Notes under the pieces: model-generated
Seen by the model: only the letters and a program-made list of their open reading frames with translations
What the model was told of the DNA's origin: nothing
The model's database searches: none
Assembly (NCBI GenBank): GCA_023228705.1
Contig: JALOAS010000044.1
Coordinates: 1-24,084 of the forward strand
DNA from: Ottowia sp.
GTDB taxonomy: Bacteria; Pseudomonadota; Gammaproteobacteria; Burkholderiales; Burkholderiaceae_C
Direction of reading: 5' to 3'
Length of the DNA: 24,084 nucleotides
Program-made: the position numbers and the translations under genes
In this document: positions 15,061 to 22,899 of the stretch, piece by piece
Layout: each line of letters starts with the position of its first letter
How positions within the stretch are numbered: the first letter of the stretch is position 1

Positions 15061-15372
15061 ATGCACGACGTTGTCGGCTGCGACCCGTTGCAGGTAGGCC
15101 CAGGCCATGTCGTAGAAATCCTGCTCGTGCAGCAGCACGCTGGCGCCCTGGTAATACAGGTCAAGGAAGTCTTGCAGGTTGGTGAACGCACAGGCAGCCT
15201 GCAGATCGGCTGCGCTGGCGGACGGCAGCGCAACGCCGTTGCGCGCGGCCAGCGCAAGGACCGTCTCCGGCTCCAGCGTGCCTTCTATGTGCACGTGCAG
15301 TTCGGTCTTGGGCATGGCGGCAAGCAGCGCAGGCAGTTGCTCTGGCGCAATGGCGGGGATGCTTGGTGTCAT
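15061..15372 (-). pseudogene. Adenine/adenosine deaminase, N-terminal fragment (disrupted by intron)
   Basis: The first 104 codons of the purine deaminase completed at 12253-12987. It contains the metal-binding HxH motif in PKTELHVHIEGTLEPE (21-36), then FTNLQDFLDLYYQGASVLL and DFYDMAWAYLQRVAADNVVH. Reading continues one Trp codon into the intron and stops at 15055-15057, giving a 105-residue truncated product with no active site beyond the HxH. The ATG at 15372 starts MTPSIPAIAPEQL; the open frame upstream of it is a shadow of the PEBP gene. The ribosome site is weak. The gene presumably deaminated adenine (or adenosine) delivered by the neighbouring purine transporter. Confidence 0.88.
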
Positions 15373-15548
15373 GGGGTTGTTCACTTGATGAAGGAGGAAT
15401 CGCAGCGGACAGGCCTCGCGCGGCGACGCCAGGCCGCTTGTTTGCGCACGGCGCGCGCGGGCGGTTCTCTCTTGCGAGTGCAAGCCGGTTGCCAGCCTGC
15501 GCGCCTGCCCTGCTTTTTCCGCCACAGGCGTCGCGACGGGACGCAGGC

Positions 15549-16181
15549 CTATGTGGCGAGCCGCGGGTTGAGCGTGTAGGTGCCGACGATCTCGAGCTGG
15601 TCCAGGACGTGGCCTTCCATGGCGCGCTGCATCTGCGCCCAGTCGAAGACCGGCGGCAGCTTCAGGTGCGCGGTGTTCAGCGCGTACAGCCGGAAGTGGT
15701 AGTGGTGCACGATGGCGTCGTTGAACGGCGGGCAGGGGCCGTCGTAGCCAAAGTACTCGCCAGCCATGTCCGGGTCGTTGGCAAACCAGCCCGTGTAGTC
15801 GTTCCTGCCCTGGCGCGAGCGCTCGGGGCCCTGCGGCGCGCGTTTGCCGTGCGCGGTGACACCGTCGGAGCAGCTGCCGGCGGCAATCTCGGTGCAGAAG
15901 TCCGGAATGTCTATGAGCAGCCAGTGCACGAACTCGCCGCGCGGCAGGTCGGCCGGCACCTCGCGGTCCTTCTTGTTGACGTCGTCGGCGGCGGTGGGGG
16001 CATCGGTGTCCAGGCAGACCAGGGCAAACGATTGCGTCTCGATGGGCGCTTCGCTCCAGGAAAAATGCGGGTTGCGGTTGTCCGAGAGCGCGATGGGTTC
16101 GCTGTCGCTGCCGATCTTGCCAAATGCAAATTCGGGCGGGATGGCGGCGCCATGCGTGAAACTGTTGCTGTGGAATTTCAT
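15549..16181 (-). CDS. YbhB/YbcL-type PEBP (Raf kinase inhibitor-like) protein
   Basis: Protein of 210 residues of the phosphatidylethanolamine-binding-like family. Visible hallmarks: IALSDNRNPHFSWSEAP (43-59 region), CLDTDAP (the family DPDAP ligand motif with one change), GEFVHWLLIDIP, and YFGYDGPCPP followed by HHYHFRLYAL. No signal peptide is evident, so it is probably cytoplasmic. Function in bacteria is largely unknown. ATG at 16181 carries an AGGAGA ribosome site and begins MKFHSNSFTHGAAIPPEFAF, the usual family start; the in-frame start at 16217 is rejected. It lies between the ABC-operon terminator and the broken deaminase gene, 176 bp upstream of the latter on the same strand. Confidence 0.92.
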   Translation of the reverse strand: MKFHSNSFTHGAAIPPEFAFGKIGSDSEPIALSDNRNPHFSWSEAPIETQSFALVCLDTDAPTAADDVNKKDREVPADLPRGEFVHWLLIDIPDFCTEIAAGSCSDGVTAHGKRAPQGPERSRQGRNDYTGWFANDPDMAGEYFGYDGPCPPFNDAIVHHYHFRLYALNTAHLKLPPVFDWAQMQRAMEGHVLDQLEIVGTYTLNPRLAT

Positions 16182-16305
16182 GGTTGGATCTCCTGTGTGC
16201 TCGGTGGGCAACGCCACCGGCGCTGGCGTTGTAGCGGCGGCTGGCGCTGGCAGGCGCCCCTGATTCTATAGAGCGGGAACGCACCCCGGGCCCGTGCGCC
16301 CATGC

Positions 16306-16340
16306 AAAAAAACCGCCGGTCGGCGTGGCCGAGCGGCGGT
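16306..16340 (-). terminator. Rho-independent terminator of the purine ABC operon
   Basis: On the minus strand a 7-bp stem (ACCGCCG / CGGCGGT in plus orientation at 16312-16318 and 16334-16340) is extended internally by TCGGC/GCCGA around a GTG loop and followed by seven T residues. It sits 52 bp after the binding-protein stop codon, so it should end the deaminase-ABC transcript before the PEBP gene. Confidence 0.88.
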
Positions 16341-16392
16341 GGACTGATGCCGGCGCAACACGTGGTGGCGCCGGTTGCAGCAGGGCGCTGGT

Positions 16393-17505
16393 TCAGGCGC
16401 CCGGGACCTTGCCTTCCACGCCATCGACGTAGAAGTTGATGGCCTTGAGCCAGTCGTCGTCCGGGACAACGCCGTCGGCGACGACTTCCTTGCCGGTATT
16501 GTCCTGTACCGGGCCTTTCCAGATGGCGTACGAGCCGTCGCGCAGCCCCGCCTTGTGTTCTTCCATCTTCTCGCGGGCTTCGTCGGGAACGAAGTCGGCC
16601 ACGTCGACCAGGTCGACGGTGTCTTCCTTCACGCCCCACCACTGGTTGGGCCCGGTGGCCCAGGTGCCGTCCAGCGCCTCCTGCACGGCGTGCGTGTAGT
16701 AATACGACCAGTCAATGATGGACGAGGCCAGGCGTGCCTTGGGCCCGTACGCGAGTTGCGGTGCGTTCCAGCCAAAGGCGTACTTGCCCATGGATTCCGC
16801 AGTCTCAAGCACGGCCGGCGAGTCCGTGTTCTGGAACAGGATGTCGGCGCCGCCGTTGATGAGCGTGGTGGCTGCCTCGGTTTCCTTGGGCGGGTTGTGC
16901 CAGCTGTTGATCCAGATCACCTTGGTCGAGGCCTTGGGGTTGGTGACCCGCGTGCCCAGCGCAAAGCTGTTGAGGTTGCGCAGCACTTCGGGGATGGGCA
17001 CCGTGCCGACCAGCCCGAGCTGGTTGCTCTGGGTCATCATGCCCGCAATGATGCCCGCCAGGAACGCGCCCTCGTAGTTGCGCGCTTCGTACGTGCGCAG
17101 GTTGGGCAGCGTCTTGTAGCCCGTACAGTGCTCGAACTTGACCTCCGGATGGTCCTTGGCCACCTTCAGCATGGGCTCCATGAAGCCGAAGCTGGTGCCG
17201 AAGATGAGCTGGTAGCCCTGGCTGACCAGATCGCGCGCAACGCGCTCGGTGTCCGGGCCCTCGGGAACGTTCTCGACGTACGTGGTCTGCACACGGTCGC
17301 CGAATTTCCTTTCAACGGCCTTGCGCCCGTTGTCGTGCGTGAAGGTCCAGCCATTGTCGCCCACCGGACCCACGTAGATCCAGGCCGCTTTCAGGGGTTC
17401 GCCATCGGCAGCACGAGCGGGCCGGATGCCGTAGCCGGTCAGCGCGACGCCGGCGGCCGCAGCCGCTGCGAGACGCAGGGTATTGCGTTTGCTCAGATCT
17501 GTCAT
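16393..17505 (-). CDS. BMP-family ABC transporter substrate-binding protein (purine/nucleoside)
   Basis: Protein of 370 residues: the periplasmic receptor for the ABC transporter encoded upstream. N-terminal twin-basic-free signal sequence with hydrophobic LRLAAAAAAGVALTGYGI and a likely cut after ARA (about residue 32); no lipobox Cys, so probably soluble. Basic membrane protein (PnrA/Med) motifs are clear: IYVGPVGDNGWTFTHDNGR, FGTSFGFMEPMLKVAKDHPEV, NYEGAFLAGIIAGMMT and GADILFQNTDSPAV. BMP proteins with this operon context bind purine nucleosides or bases. ATG at 17505 has a GGAGA ribosome site. It follows the second permease gene by 57 bp, and the operon terminator lies just downstream. 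The neighbouring purine deaminases support purine as substrate, by inference. Confidence 0.92.
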   Translation of the reverse strand: MTDLSKRNTLRLAAAAAAGVALTGYGIRPARAADGEPLKAAWIYVGPVGDNGWTFTHDNGRKAVERKFGDRVQTTYVENVPEGPDTERVARDLVSQGYQLIFGTSFGFMEPMLKVAKDHPEVKFEHCTGYKTLPNLRTYEARNYEGAFLAGIIAGMMTQSNQLGLVGTVPIPEVLRNLNSFALGTRVTNPKASTKVIWINSWHNPPKETEAATTLINGGADILFQNTDSPAVLETAESMGKYAFGWNAPQLAYGPKARLASSIIDWSYYYTHAVQEALDGTWATGPNQWWGVKEDTVDLVDVADFVPDEAREKMEEHKAGLRDGSYAIWKGPVQDNTGKEVVADGVVPDDDWLKAINFYVDGVEGKVPGA

Positions 17506-17562
17506 GGAAGGTCTCCAAAAAAATTTCTAGATTGAAAAATCCGGCCCAGCCGTGCGCGTGCA

Positions 17563-18486
17563 TCAGCTGACCGGGTTGAACGCCTTGCCCAGCGATGCCG
17601 GCATGTTAATACGAATCCATGTGGCATTGCGCGAGATGAGTGCAAGAACGATGATGGTGGCCAGGTAAGGCGTCATGGCCAGGAATTCGCTGGGGATCGG
17701 AATGCTTTCGCTTTGCAGGAAAAACTGCAGCATCATGACGCCGCCAAACAGGTACGCGCCCAGCAGCACGCGCAGCGGCCGCCAGGTGGCAAAGACCACC
17801 AGCGCCAGCGCGATCCAGCCGCGGCCGGCGACCATGCCCTCGGCCCACAGCGGCGTGTACACCAGCGACAGGTAGGCGCCGGCGATGCCGGACATGGCGC
17901 CGCCAAAGACAACGGCAGCCAGGCGGATCCGGCGCACCGGATAGCCCAGTGCATTGGCTGATTCGGGGGACTCGCCCACCGAGCGCAGCACGAGCCCGGC
18001 GCGCGTGCGGTACAGCCACCAGATCATGAGCGCGGTCAGCAGCATGGCGCCGTAGGCCAGCGGATGCTGCCGGAACAGCGCCGGGCCGACGATGGGAATG
18101 TCGCCCAGGCCAAACCAGGTGAAGCGCATGCGCGCGGGCAGCGATTCCTGGACATAACCGGCGCCGACAAAGGCCGACAGCCCGGTGCCAAACAGCATGA
18201 GCGCCAGGCCGGTAGCGTACTGGTTGGATCCCAGCCAGATGACCAGCCAGCCAAAGACCGCGGCCAGGATGGCGCCCGCGAGCACGCCCGCGACAAAGCC
18301 GGCGATGTAGCTGCCCGTGCTGACGGTGGTGGCAAAGCCGGCAATGGCGGCGCACAGCATCATGCCCTCGACGCCCAGGTTGAGCACGCCGGCCTTTTCG
18401 CTGATCAGCTCGCCCAGGGCCGCCAGCGCCAGCACCGTGCCGGCGCTGAGCATGGAGCCAAAGAGCAACGCGTAGGTTTCCATCAC
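17563..18486 (-). CDS. ABC transporter permease (BMP/nucleoside type), second subunit
   Basis: Integral inner-membrane permease of 307 residues with about 8-9 hydrophobic helices, of the branched-chain/simple-sugar permease superfamily (YufQ/NupQ-like). The N-terminal LGELISEKAGVLNLGVEGMM is the conserved EKAGVLNLGVEG motif of this subgroup. The start ATG overlaps the stop of the other permease gene by 4 bp (ATGA), showing translational coupling. With its partner permease, the ATPase and the BMP receptor it forms a complete importer. Confidence 0.93.
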   Translation of the reverse strand: MMETYALLFGSMLSAGTVLALAALGELISEKAGVLNLGVEGMMLCAAIAGFATTVSTGSYIAGFVAGVLAGAILAAVFGWLVIWLGSNQYATGLALMLFGTGLSAFVGAGYVQESLPARMRFTWFGLGDIPIVGPALFRQHPLAYGAMLLTALMIWWLYRTRAGLVLRSVGESPESANALGYPVRRIRLAAVVFGGAMSGIAGAYLSLVYTPLWAEGMVAGRGWIALALVVFATWRPLRVLLGAYLFGGVMMLQFFLQSESIPIPSEFLAMTPYLATIIVLALISRNATWIRINMPASLGKAFNPVS

Positions 18487-19547
18487 GTCGTCCTTTTCTT
18501 GCGGCGCACGCGGTAGTCGATCAGCGTGTCGCAGGCGAGCAGGGCAAACAGCAGCAGGCCCTGGAAGACGTCGGTCAGCGACTTGGGCAGTCCCAGCCGC
18601 GATTGCGCCAGTTCACCGCCTATGTAGAACATGCTCATGAGGATGGCCGCCAGCACGATGCCCAGCGGATGCAGGCGGCCAACAAAGGCCACGATGATCG
18701 CGGCAAAACCGTAGCCTGCCGGCAGGTGCGGCGTGAGCTGGCCCACGGGGCCGGCCACTTCCAGCGCACCGGCCACGCCGGCCAGCCCCCCGGAAACCAG
18801 CAGCACGGTCCACAGCGCGCGGCTGGATGAAAACCCGGCGTAGCGGGCCGCTGCCGGCGCCAGGCCACCCACGCGCAGGGCAAAGCCGCTGCGCGTTCGC
18901 GCCAGGTAGAGCCAGATGAGCACGGCGGTGAGCAGTGCGATCAGCACGCCGATGTTGGCGCGCATGCCCTGCATCAGGCGCGGCAGCAAAACGGCGTCTT
19001 CAAAATTCTTGGTCTGCGGAAAGTTGTACCCCATGGGATCTTTCCAGGGACCGAAGACAAAGTAGTTGAGCACCTGGATCGCCACGTAGACCAGCATGAG
19101 ACTGACCAGGATCTCGTTGGCGTTGAAGCGGTCGCGCAGCAGCGCCACGATGCCGGCCCAGACCATGCCGCCCAGCACGCCGGCTGCCAGCACGGGCACG
19201 ATGATCCAGCGGCCGGTCTCGGGCGTGGCCATGAGCGCGACGCCGGTGGCTGCAATGGCGCCGATCACGTACTGGCCCTCGGCGCCGATGTTCCAGACGT
19301 TGGAACGAAAGCACATGGCCAGCCCCAGCGCAATGAGCAGCAGCGGCGTGGCCTTGACGCCGACTTCGCTCCAGGCGTAGGTGGACTTGATCGGTTCCCA
19401 GAAAAACACCTGCAGCCCGCGCACGGGGTCCTTGCCCAGCGCGGCAAACAGGGCAAATCCTATGACGGCGGTGATCAGCACCGCCAGCAGCGGCGATGCG
19501 GTGGCCCAGAAGCGCGACGGGATCGGGCGCAGCTCAAGCCGCAGCAT
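18483..19547 (-). CDS. ABC transporter permease (BMP/nucleoside type), first subunit
   Basis: Integral inner-membrane permease of 354 residues (YufP/NupP-like). Contains the subgroup pattern PLLLIALGLAMCFRSNVWNI with GAEGQYVIGA immediately after, and GYGFAAIIVAFVGRLHPLGI later. About 9-10 membrane segments. Its start overlaps the end of the ATPase gene by 14 bp and its end overlaps the next permease by 4 bp, so it is tightly coupled in the operon. Slightly longer than its partner because of an extra N-terminal membrane segment. Confidence 0.93.
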   Translation of the reverse strand: MLRLELRPIPSRFWATASPLLAVLITAVIGFALFAALGKDPVRGLQVFFWEPIKSTYAWSEVGVKATPLLLIALGLAMCFRSNVWNIGAEGQYVIGAIAATGVALMATPETGRWIIVPVLAAGVLGGMVWAGIVALLRDRFNANEILVSLMLVYVAIQVLNYFVFGPWKDPMGYNFPQTKNFEDAVLLPRLMQGMRANIGVLIALLTAVLIWLYLARTRSGFALRVGGLAPAAARYAGFSSSRALWTVLLVSGGLAGVAGALEVAGPVGQLTPHLPAGYGFAAIIVAFVGRLHPLGIVLAAILMSMFYIGGELAQSRLGLPKSLTDVFQGLLLFALLACDTLIDYRVRRKKRTT

Positions 19548-21084
19548 GCCGGCTCCCTTTGCCGTCTTCGGCCGCTTCGGCCCACAGGCCGCTCATCCAC
19601 TGACCGATCTTCTCGGTGCTGGCCTCGGCAATCGGCAGGCCGGGCGAGATGCGACCGCCGGCCATGACGTGCAGCCGGTCACAGACCTCGAACAGCTCGT
19701 CCAGTTCCTCGCTCACCATCAGCACGGCACCGCCGGCGTCACGCAACGCCAGCAGTTCGGCGCGAATCTGCGCCGCGGCACCCACGTCCACCCCCCACGT
19801 GGGCTGCGACGCGATCAGCAATTTGGGATGGGCGTCGATTTCGCGGCCCATGATGTATTTTTGCAGGTTGCCGCCAGACAGCGAGCGTGCCACCGCGTCG
19901 GTGCTGCCGGCCTTGACGCCAAAGCGCTTGATGATGCCGGCCGTCTGCGTGCGCAGCCTCCCCAGGTGCAGCCAGCCCAGCGCGCCGACGTTTTCCGTGC
20001 GCGTGAGCAGCAGGTTGCGCACCAGGCCAATGTCCGGCACGGCGCCGCGGCCCAGCCGCTCGGCGGGCACGAAGTGCATTCCCAGGCTGCGCCGGCGCGC
20101 CGGCGAGAGGCGCCCGGCAGGCTGGCCGCTGATCTGGATCGCGTCGGCTGCCGCACGCGTGTCCTCGCCGGAGATGGCCATGAGCAGCTCGCGCTGCCCG
20201 TTGCCCGAGACGCCGGCAATACCGACGATCTCGCCGGCGCGCACCTGCAGGTTGACGCCTTGCAGGTCCGTGCCAAACGGCGAACTGCGCGGCAGGTCCA
20301 GGTCCCGGACCGTCAGCGCCACCGGGCCCAGCGTGGCCTGGCCGCGCTGCAGCTGCGGCGGTTCGGCGCCTATCATGAGCCCCGACAGCGACGCGTTGCT
20401 CTCCTGGCGCGGATCGCAGACGCCGGTCACCTTGCCGCCGCGGATGACCGTGCAGTGGCTGCACAGGGCGCGTATCTCGTCCAGCTTGTGGCTGATATAC
20501 AGGATGCTGCAGCCTTCGGAGGCGATCTGGCGCAGCGTGACAAACAGCTTTTGCACGGCCTGCGGCGCCAGCACCGACGTGGGCTCGTCCAGGATCAGCA
20601 GGCGGGGGTTGGTGAGCAGGGCCCGGATGATCTCCACCCGCTGCATCTCGCCCACGCCCAGCGTGTGCACCGGGCGGTGCGGGTCGATGTCCAGCCCGTA
20701 CGCGCTGGCGGCGGCGCGGATGCGCTCGGCCACTTCAGGCAGCGACAGCGACTTGTCCAGGCCCAGCCAGACGTTCTCGGCCACCGAGATGGTCTCGAAC
20801 AGGCTGAAGTGCTGGAACACCATGGCCACCCCGTGGCGCCGCGCTTCCTGCGGACTGGTGATGGCAACGGCCTGGCCATCGATGCGGATCTCGCCTGCGT
20901 CAGGCGCCACCGCACCGTAGATGATCTTCATCAGGGTGCTCTTGCCGGCGCCGTTTTCGCCCAGGACGGCGTGGATTTCTCCAGGCGCAACGCGCAACGC
21001 GATGTTGTCGTTGGCGACCAGGTGGCCGTAGCGCTTGGTGATGCCGGTGAGTTCGAGGCGGGACGGGCTGGGCGGCGTGGGCAC
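19534..21084 (-). CDS. ABC transporter ATP-binding protein (two-domain, nucleoside/purine type)
   Basis: Tandem-domain ATPase of 516 residues (YufO/NupO-like), energising the two permeases. First domain: Walker A GENGAGKST (42-50), Q-loop MVFQHFSLF (88-96), signature-type GVGEMQRVEI (143-152, the usual variant for this family), Walker B LLILDEPTS (162-170), and H-loop ISHKLDEI. Second domain: relaxed Walker A VSGNGQREL and a good signature LSGGNLQKYIMGREI. The start is a GTG at 21084 with no clear ribosome site. It follows the small deaminase gene by 51 bp on the same strand, with a locally AT-rich spacer that may hold a promoter. First gene of the ABC set proper. Confidence 0.93.
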   Translation of the reverse strand: MPTPPSPSRLELTGITKRYGHLVANDNIALRVAPGEIHAVLGENGAGKSTLMKIIYGAVAPDAGEIRIDGQAVAITSPQEARRHGVAMVFQHFSLFETISVAENVWLGLDKSLSLPEVAERIRAAASAYGLDIDPHRPVHTLGVGEMQRVEIIRALLTNPRLLILDEPTSVLAPQAVQKLFVTLRQIASEGCSILYISHKLDEIRALCSHCTVIRGGKVTGVCDPRQESNASLSGLMIGAEPPQLQRGQATLGPVALTVRDLDLPRSSPFGTDLQGVNLQVRAGEIVGIAGVSGNGQRELLMAISGEDTRAAADAIQISGQPAGRLSPARRRSLGMHFVPAERLGRGAVPDIGLVRNLLLTRTENVGALGWLHLGRLRTQTAGIIKRFGVKAGSTDAVARSLSGGNLQKYIMGREIDAHPKLLIASQPTWGVDVGAAAQIRAELLALRDAGGAVLMVSEELDELFEVCDRLHVMAGGRISPGLPIAEASTEKIGQWMSGLWAEAAEDGKGSRHAAA

Positions 21085-21135
21085 GACGGCAAGAACGCAA
21101 GTAGATATAAGTTAATGTAAGTCTGGTCGATGGTG

Positions 21136-21615
21136 TCAGTTGCGCGCTGGCGGGCGCTCGGAGTAGACTGCCAGCGCCTCCTCGGCCAGCAACCCGCCGC
21201 TGACGTGCAGCGGCGGCCGCGCCTGCTGCAGCAGATCGGCCGCGCGTGCCGGCAGGATGCGGCCGCCCAGCGTGGCTTCCATCTGCGGCTGCGATGCGGC
21301 GTAGACCACCCGGCCCACCTCGGCCCAGTACAGCGCCGCCGCGCACATGGCGCAGGGCTCCCCGCTGGCGTAAACGGTTGCGCCGCGCAACGCCGCGGCG
21401 CCCAGCTCTTCCTGCGCACGGCGCAGCAGCACCATCTCGGCATGGCCGGTGCAATCGTCGTGGGTGTTCTGGTTGTTTTGCGCAACCATCAGGACCGTGC
21501 CACTGGCATCGGCCAGCGTTGCGCCAAAGGGTTCGTCACCCTGGGCCAGCGCCTTGCGCGAGGCTTCTATGGCCAGTCGCATGGCGTGTTCGTCTTGGTC
21601 TTGTCTTGTCTCCAT
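21136..21615 (-). CDS. Nucleoside/purine deaminase, cytidine-deaminase fold (GuaD/TadA-like)
   Basis: Zinc hydrolase of 159 residues. Zinc ligands and the proton-shuttle Glu are visible: His58-Ala-Glu60 in GHAEMVLLRRA, and Cys88 and Cys91 in EPCAMCAAALYWA. N-terminal region EPFGATLADASG and NNQNTHDD resemble bacterial guanine deaminase (GuaD) of about 156 residues, but a TadA-like or other free-base deaminase cannot be excluded. It heads the purine ABC operon, which supports a role in purine catabolism after uptake. ATG at 21615 lacks an obvious ribosome site. No signal peptide, so cytoplasmic. Confidence 0.85.
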   Translation of the reverse strand: METRQDQDEHAMRLAIEASRKALAQGDEPFGATLADASGTVLMVAQNNQNTHDDCTGHAEMVLLRRAQEELGAAALRGATVYASGEPCAMCAAALYWAEVGRVVYAASQPQMEATLGGRILPARAADLLQQARPPLHVSGGLLAEEALAVYSERPPARN

Positions 21616-21873
21616 CGGCCGATAGTGTACGCGATTGCAACAGAATCACGGGTTGCGGCGCGGCGCCTGGCCGCCCCGGGCGTGTACCGGCGACGGGCAT
21701 GCCTGAGCGCGCTGCAGCCACTGTCAGCGCTTGTTGGCGCGCCCCATGCCGTTGCGGCGCAAGATGGGCACATCGATGGCTGCACGGGTGCCAGCATGGC
21801 TGCGGCCGGGCAGCGCAAGCGCAGTGCACAGCATGGCGCACGGACGGCGTGGCCCGGTGCGTGCTTGAATGAT

Positions 21874-21950
21874 TGGTGGTGGTAGGTGGACTTGAACCAC
21901 CGACCTTGGGGTTATGAATCCCACGCTCTAACCAGCTGAGCTATACCACC
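21874..21950 (-). tRNA. tRNA with CAU anticodon (probably tRNA-Met, elongator)
   Basis: A complete 77-nt cloverleaf on the minus strand: acceptor GGTGGTA/TACCACC, D stem GCTC/GAGC with AGCTGGTTA loop, anticodon loop TTCATAA, T arm GGTGG-TTCAAGT-CCACC, discriminator A, and an encoded CCA end. The anticodon is CAU, so it could be elongator Met or the Ile2 species whose C34 is modified to lysidine; I favour Met. The last anticodon-stem pair (A31 with C39) is mismatched. It is not an initiator, since its acceptor is fully paired. Confidence 0.92.
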
Positions 21951-21963
21951 AGCAAGGTGCAGG

Positions 21964-21969
21964 ATTATA
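21964..21969 (-). promoter_or_regulatory. -10 box of the tRNA promoter
   Basis: The minus strand reads TATAAT, a perfect sigma-70 -10 element, 14 bp before the tRNA 5' end and just downstream of the hydratase stop codon (21976-21978). A good -35 at 16-18 bp is not evident; a weak TTCAAG lies 15 bp upstream. Its position fits a tRNA start site near 21957. Confidence 0.6.
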
Positions 21970-21975
21970 CCTGCG

Positions 21976-22755
21976 TCAGCGATTCTTGAACTGGGCCTTG
22001 CGCTTGTTGACGAAGGCGTCCATGCCTTCCTTCTGGTCCTCGGTGGCAAACAGCGAATGAAACAGGCGCCGTTCAAACATGATGCCGTCGGACAGCGATC
22101 CCTCGAAGGCGCGGTTGACGCTCTCCTTGGCCGCCATGGCCGCAAGCCGGCCAAATCCGGCAATGACCTGCGCGGCTTCCAGTGCTTCGGGCATGAGCTG
22201 CTCCGCCGGCACGACGCGACTGACCAGCCCGGCGCGCTCGGCTTCCTCGGCGTCCATCATGCGTGCGGTCAGCGCCATGTCCATGGCCTTGGACTTGCCC
22301 ACGGCGCGGGGCAGGCGCTGCGTGCCGCCGGCGCCCGGAATGACGCCTATGGTGATCTCGGGCTGGCCGAAGCGGGCGTTGTCCGCCGCGATGATGAAGT
22401 CGCACATCATGGCCAGCTCGCAGCCGCCGCCCAGCGCGTAGCCACTGACTGCGGCGATTACCGGCTTGCGGATGGCGCGCAGGGTTTCCCAGTTGCGCGT
22501 GATGAAGTCGCTGCCATAGGCATCGAGAAAGTTGAACTTGGCCATGACCCGGATGTCGGCGCCGGCGGCAAAGGCCTTTTCGCTGCCAGTCAGGATCATG
22601 CAGCCGATGGCGTCGTCCCGGTCAAAGGCCAGCAGCGCCTCGCCCAGCTCGGTCATGAGCTGGTCGTTGAGCGCGTTGAGCTGCTTGGGCCGGTTCAGCG
22701 TGATGACGCCGATGTTGTCGTTCTCGGTGCGAACGGTGATGCATTCATAAGCCAT
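21976..22755 (-). CDS. Enoyl-CoA hydratase (crotonase family, PaaF-like)
   Basis: Hydrates 2,3-enoyl-CoA to 3-hydroxyacyl-CoA in fatty-acid or phenylacetate-type degradation; cytoplasmic. 259 residues, standard length. CoA/oxyanion motifs AFAAGADIRVM (61-71) and SGYALGGGCELAMMCD (104-119). Both catalytic glutamates are present: Glu113 in GGGCEL and Glu133 in FGQPEITIGVIPGAGGTQRL (20 apart, as in rat mitochondrial hydratase). The C-terminus is hydrophilic (DAFVNKRKAQFKNR), as usual. ATG at 22755 has an AGGAGA ribosome site and begins MAYECITV; the frame to 22809 is rejected. Divergent from the second crotonase gene across a repeat-bearing intergenic region. Confidence 0.95.
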   Translation of the reverse strand: MAYECITVRTENDNIGVITLNRPKQLNALNDQLMTELGEALLAFDRDDAIGCMILTGSEKAFAAGADIRVMAKFNFLDAYGSDFITRNWETLRAIRKPVIAAVSGYALGGGCELAMMCDFIIAADNARFGQPEITIGVIPGAGGTQRLPRAVGKSKAMDMALTARMMDAEEAERAGLVSRVVPAEQLMPEALEAAQVIAGFGRLAAMAAKESVNRAFEGSLSDGIMFERRLFHSLFATEDQKEGMDAFVNKRKAQFKNR

Positions 22756-22804
22756 GCCGGGGTTTCTCCTGAGCGGGTTCGTGTGGGCACATGGTAAGCG
22801 AACT

Positions 22805-22822
22805 TGCAAACGGTCATTTGCA
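22805..22822. promoter_or_regulatory. Short inverted repeat upstream of PaaF-like gene, possible operator
   Basis: TGCAAA and TTTGCA form a 6-bp inverted repeat separated by 6 bp, about 50 bp upstream of the hydratase start in the divergent intergenic region. Size and symmetry suit a dimeric repressor such as a TetR/FadR-type regulator, but a chance match is possible and no regulator gene is in view. Confidence 0.3.
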
Positions 22823-22899
22823 GGTACGATCGTCCCGGAGCCGGGCGCCTGGCTGCGCTGCAGGCCGCGTCAGGATGGTGGCCGTGACGACGGCCTGAG

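Larger units (their letters stand above)
12991..15063 (+). mobile_element. Group II intron inserted antisense in the deaminase gene
   Basis: Retroelement of about 2.07 kb. The 5' end is GTGCG at 12991, the group II consensus. Positions 12991-13575 hold structured GC-rich ribozyme sequence (domains I-III region), then the reverse transcriptase gene, then domain V and domain VI near 14970-15053. A 6-nt motif CATGCC at 13135-13140 can pair with the last 6 exon bases GGCATG (12985-12990) and is a candidate EBS1/IBS1. Removing 12991-15063 exactly restores the deaminase frame. The 3' junction is ambiguous because ATG is present at both flanks (12988-12990 and 15061-15063); the structural end after domain VI could lie at 15054-15060. 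The intron RNA is on the plus strand and the host gene on the minus strand, so splicing cannot restore the host mRNA. Confidence 0.88.

Noticed and set aside
20620..20660. First ABC signature reads GVGEMQR instead of LSGGQ, possible defect
   Set aside because: This variant is normal for the first domain of BMP-associated nucleoside ABC ATPases.
19381..21120. 579-codon plus-strand open frame
   Set aside because: Antisense to the ABC ATPase gene, with no recognisable motif.
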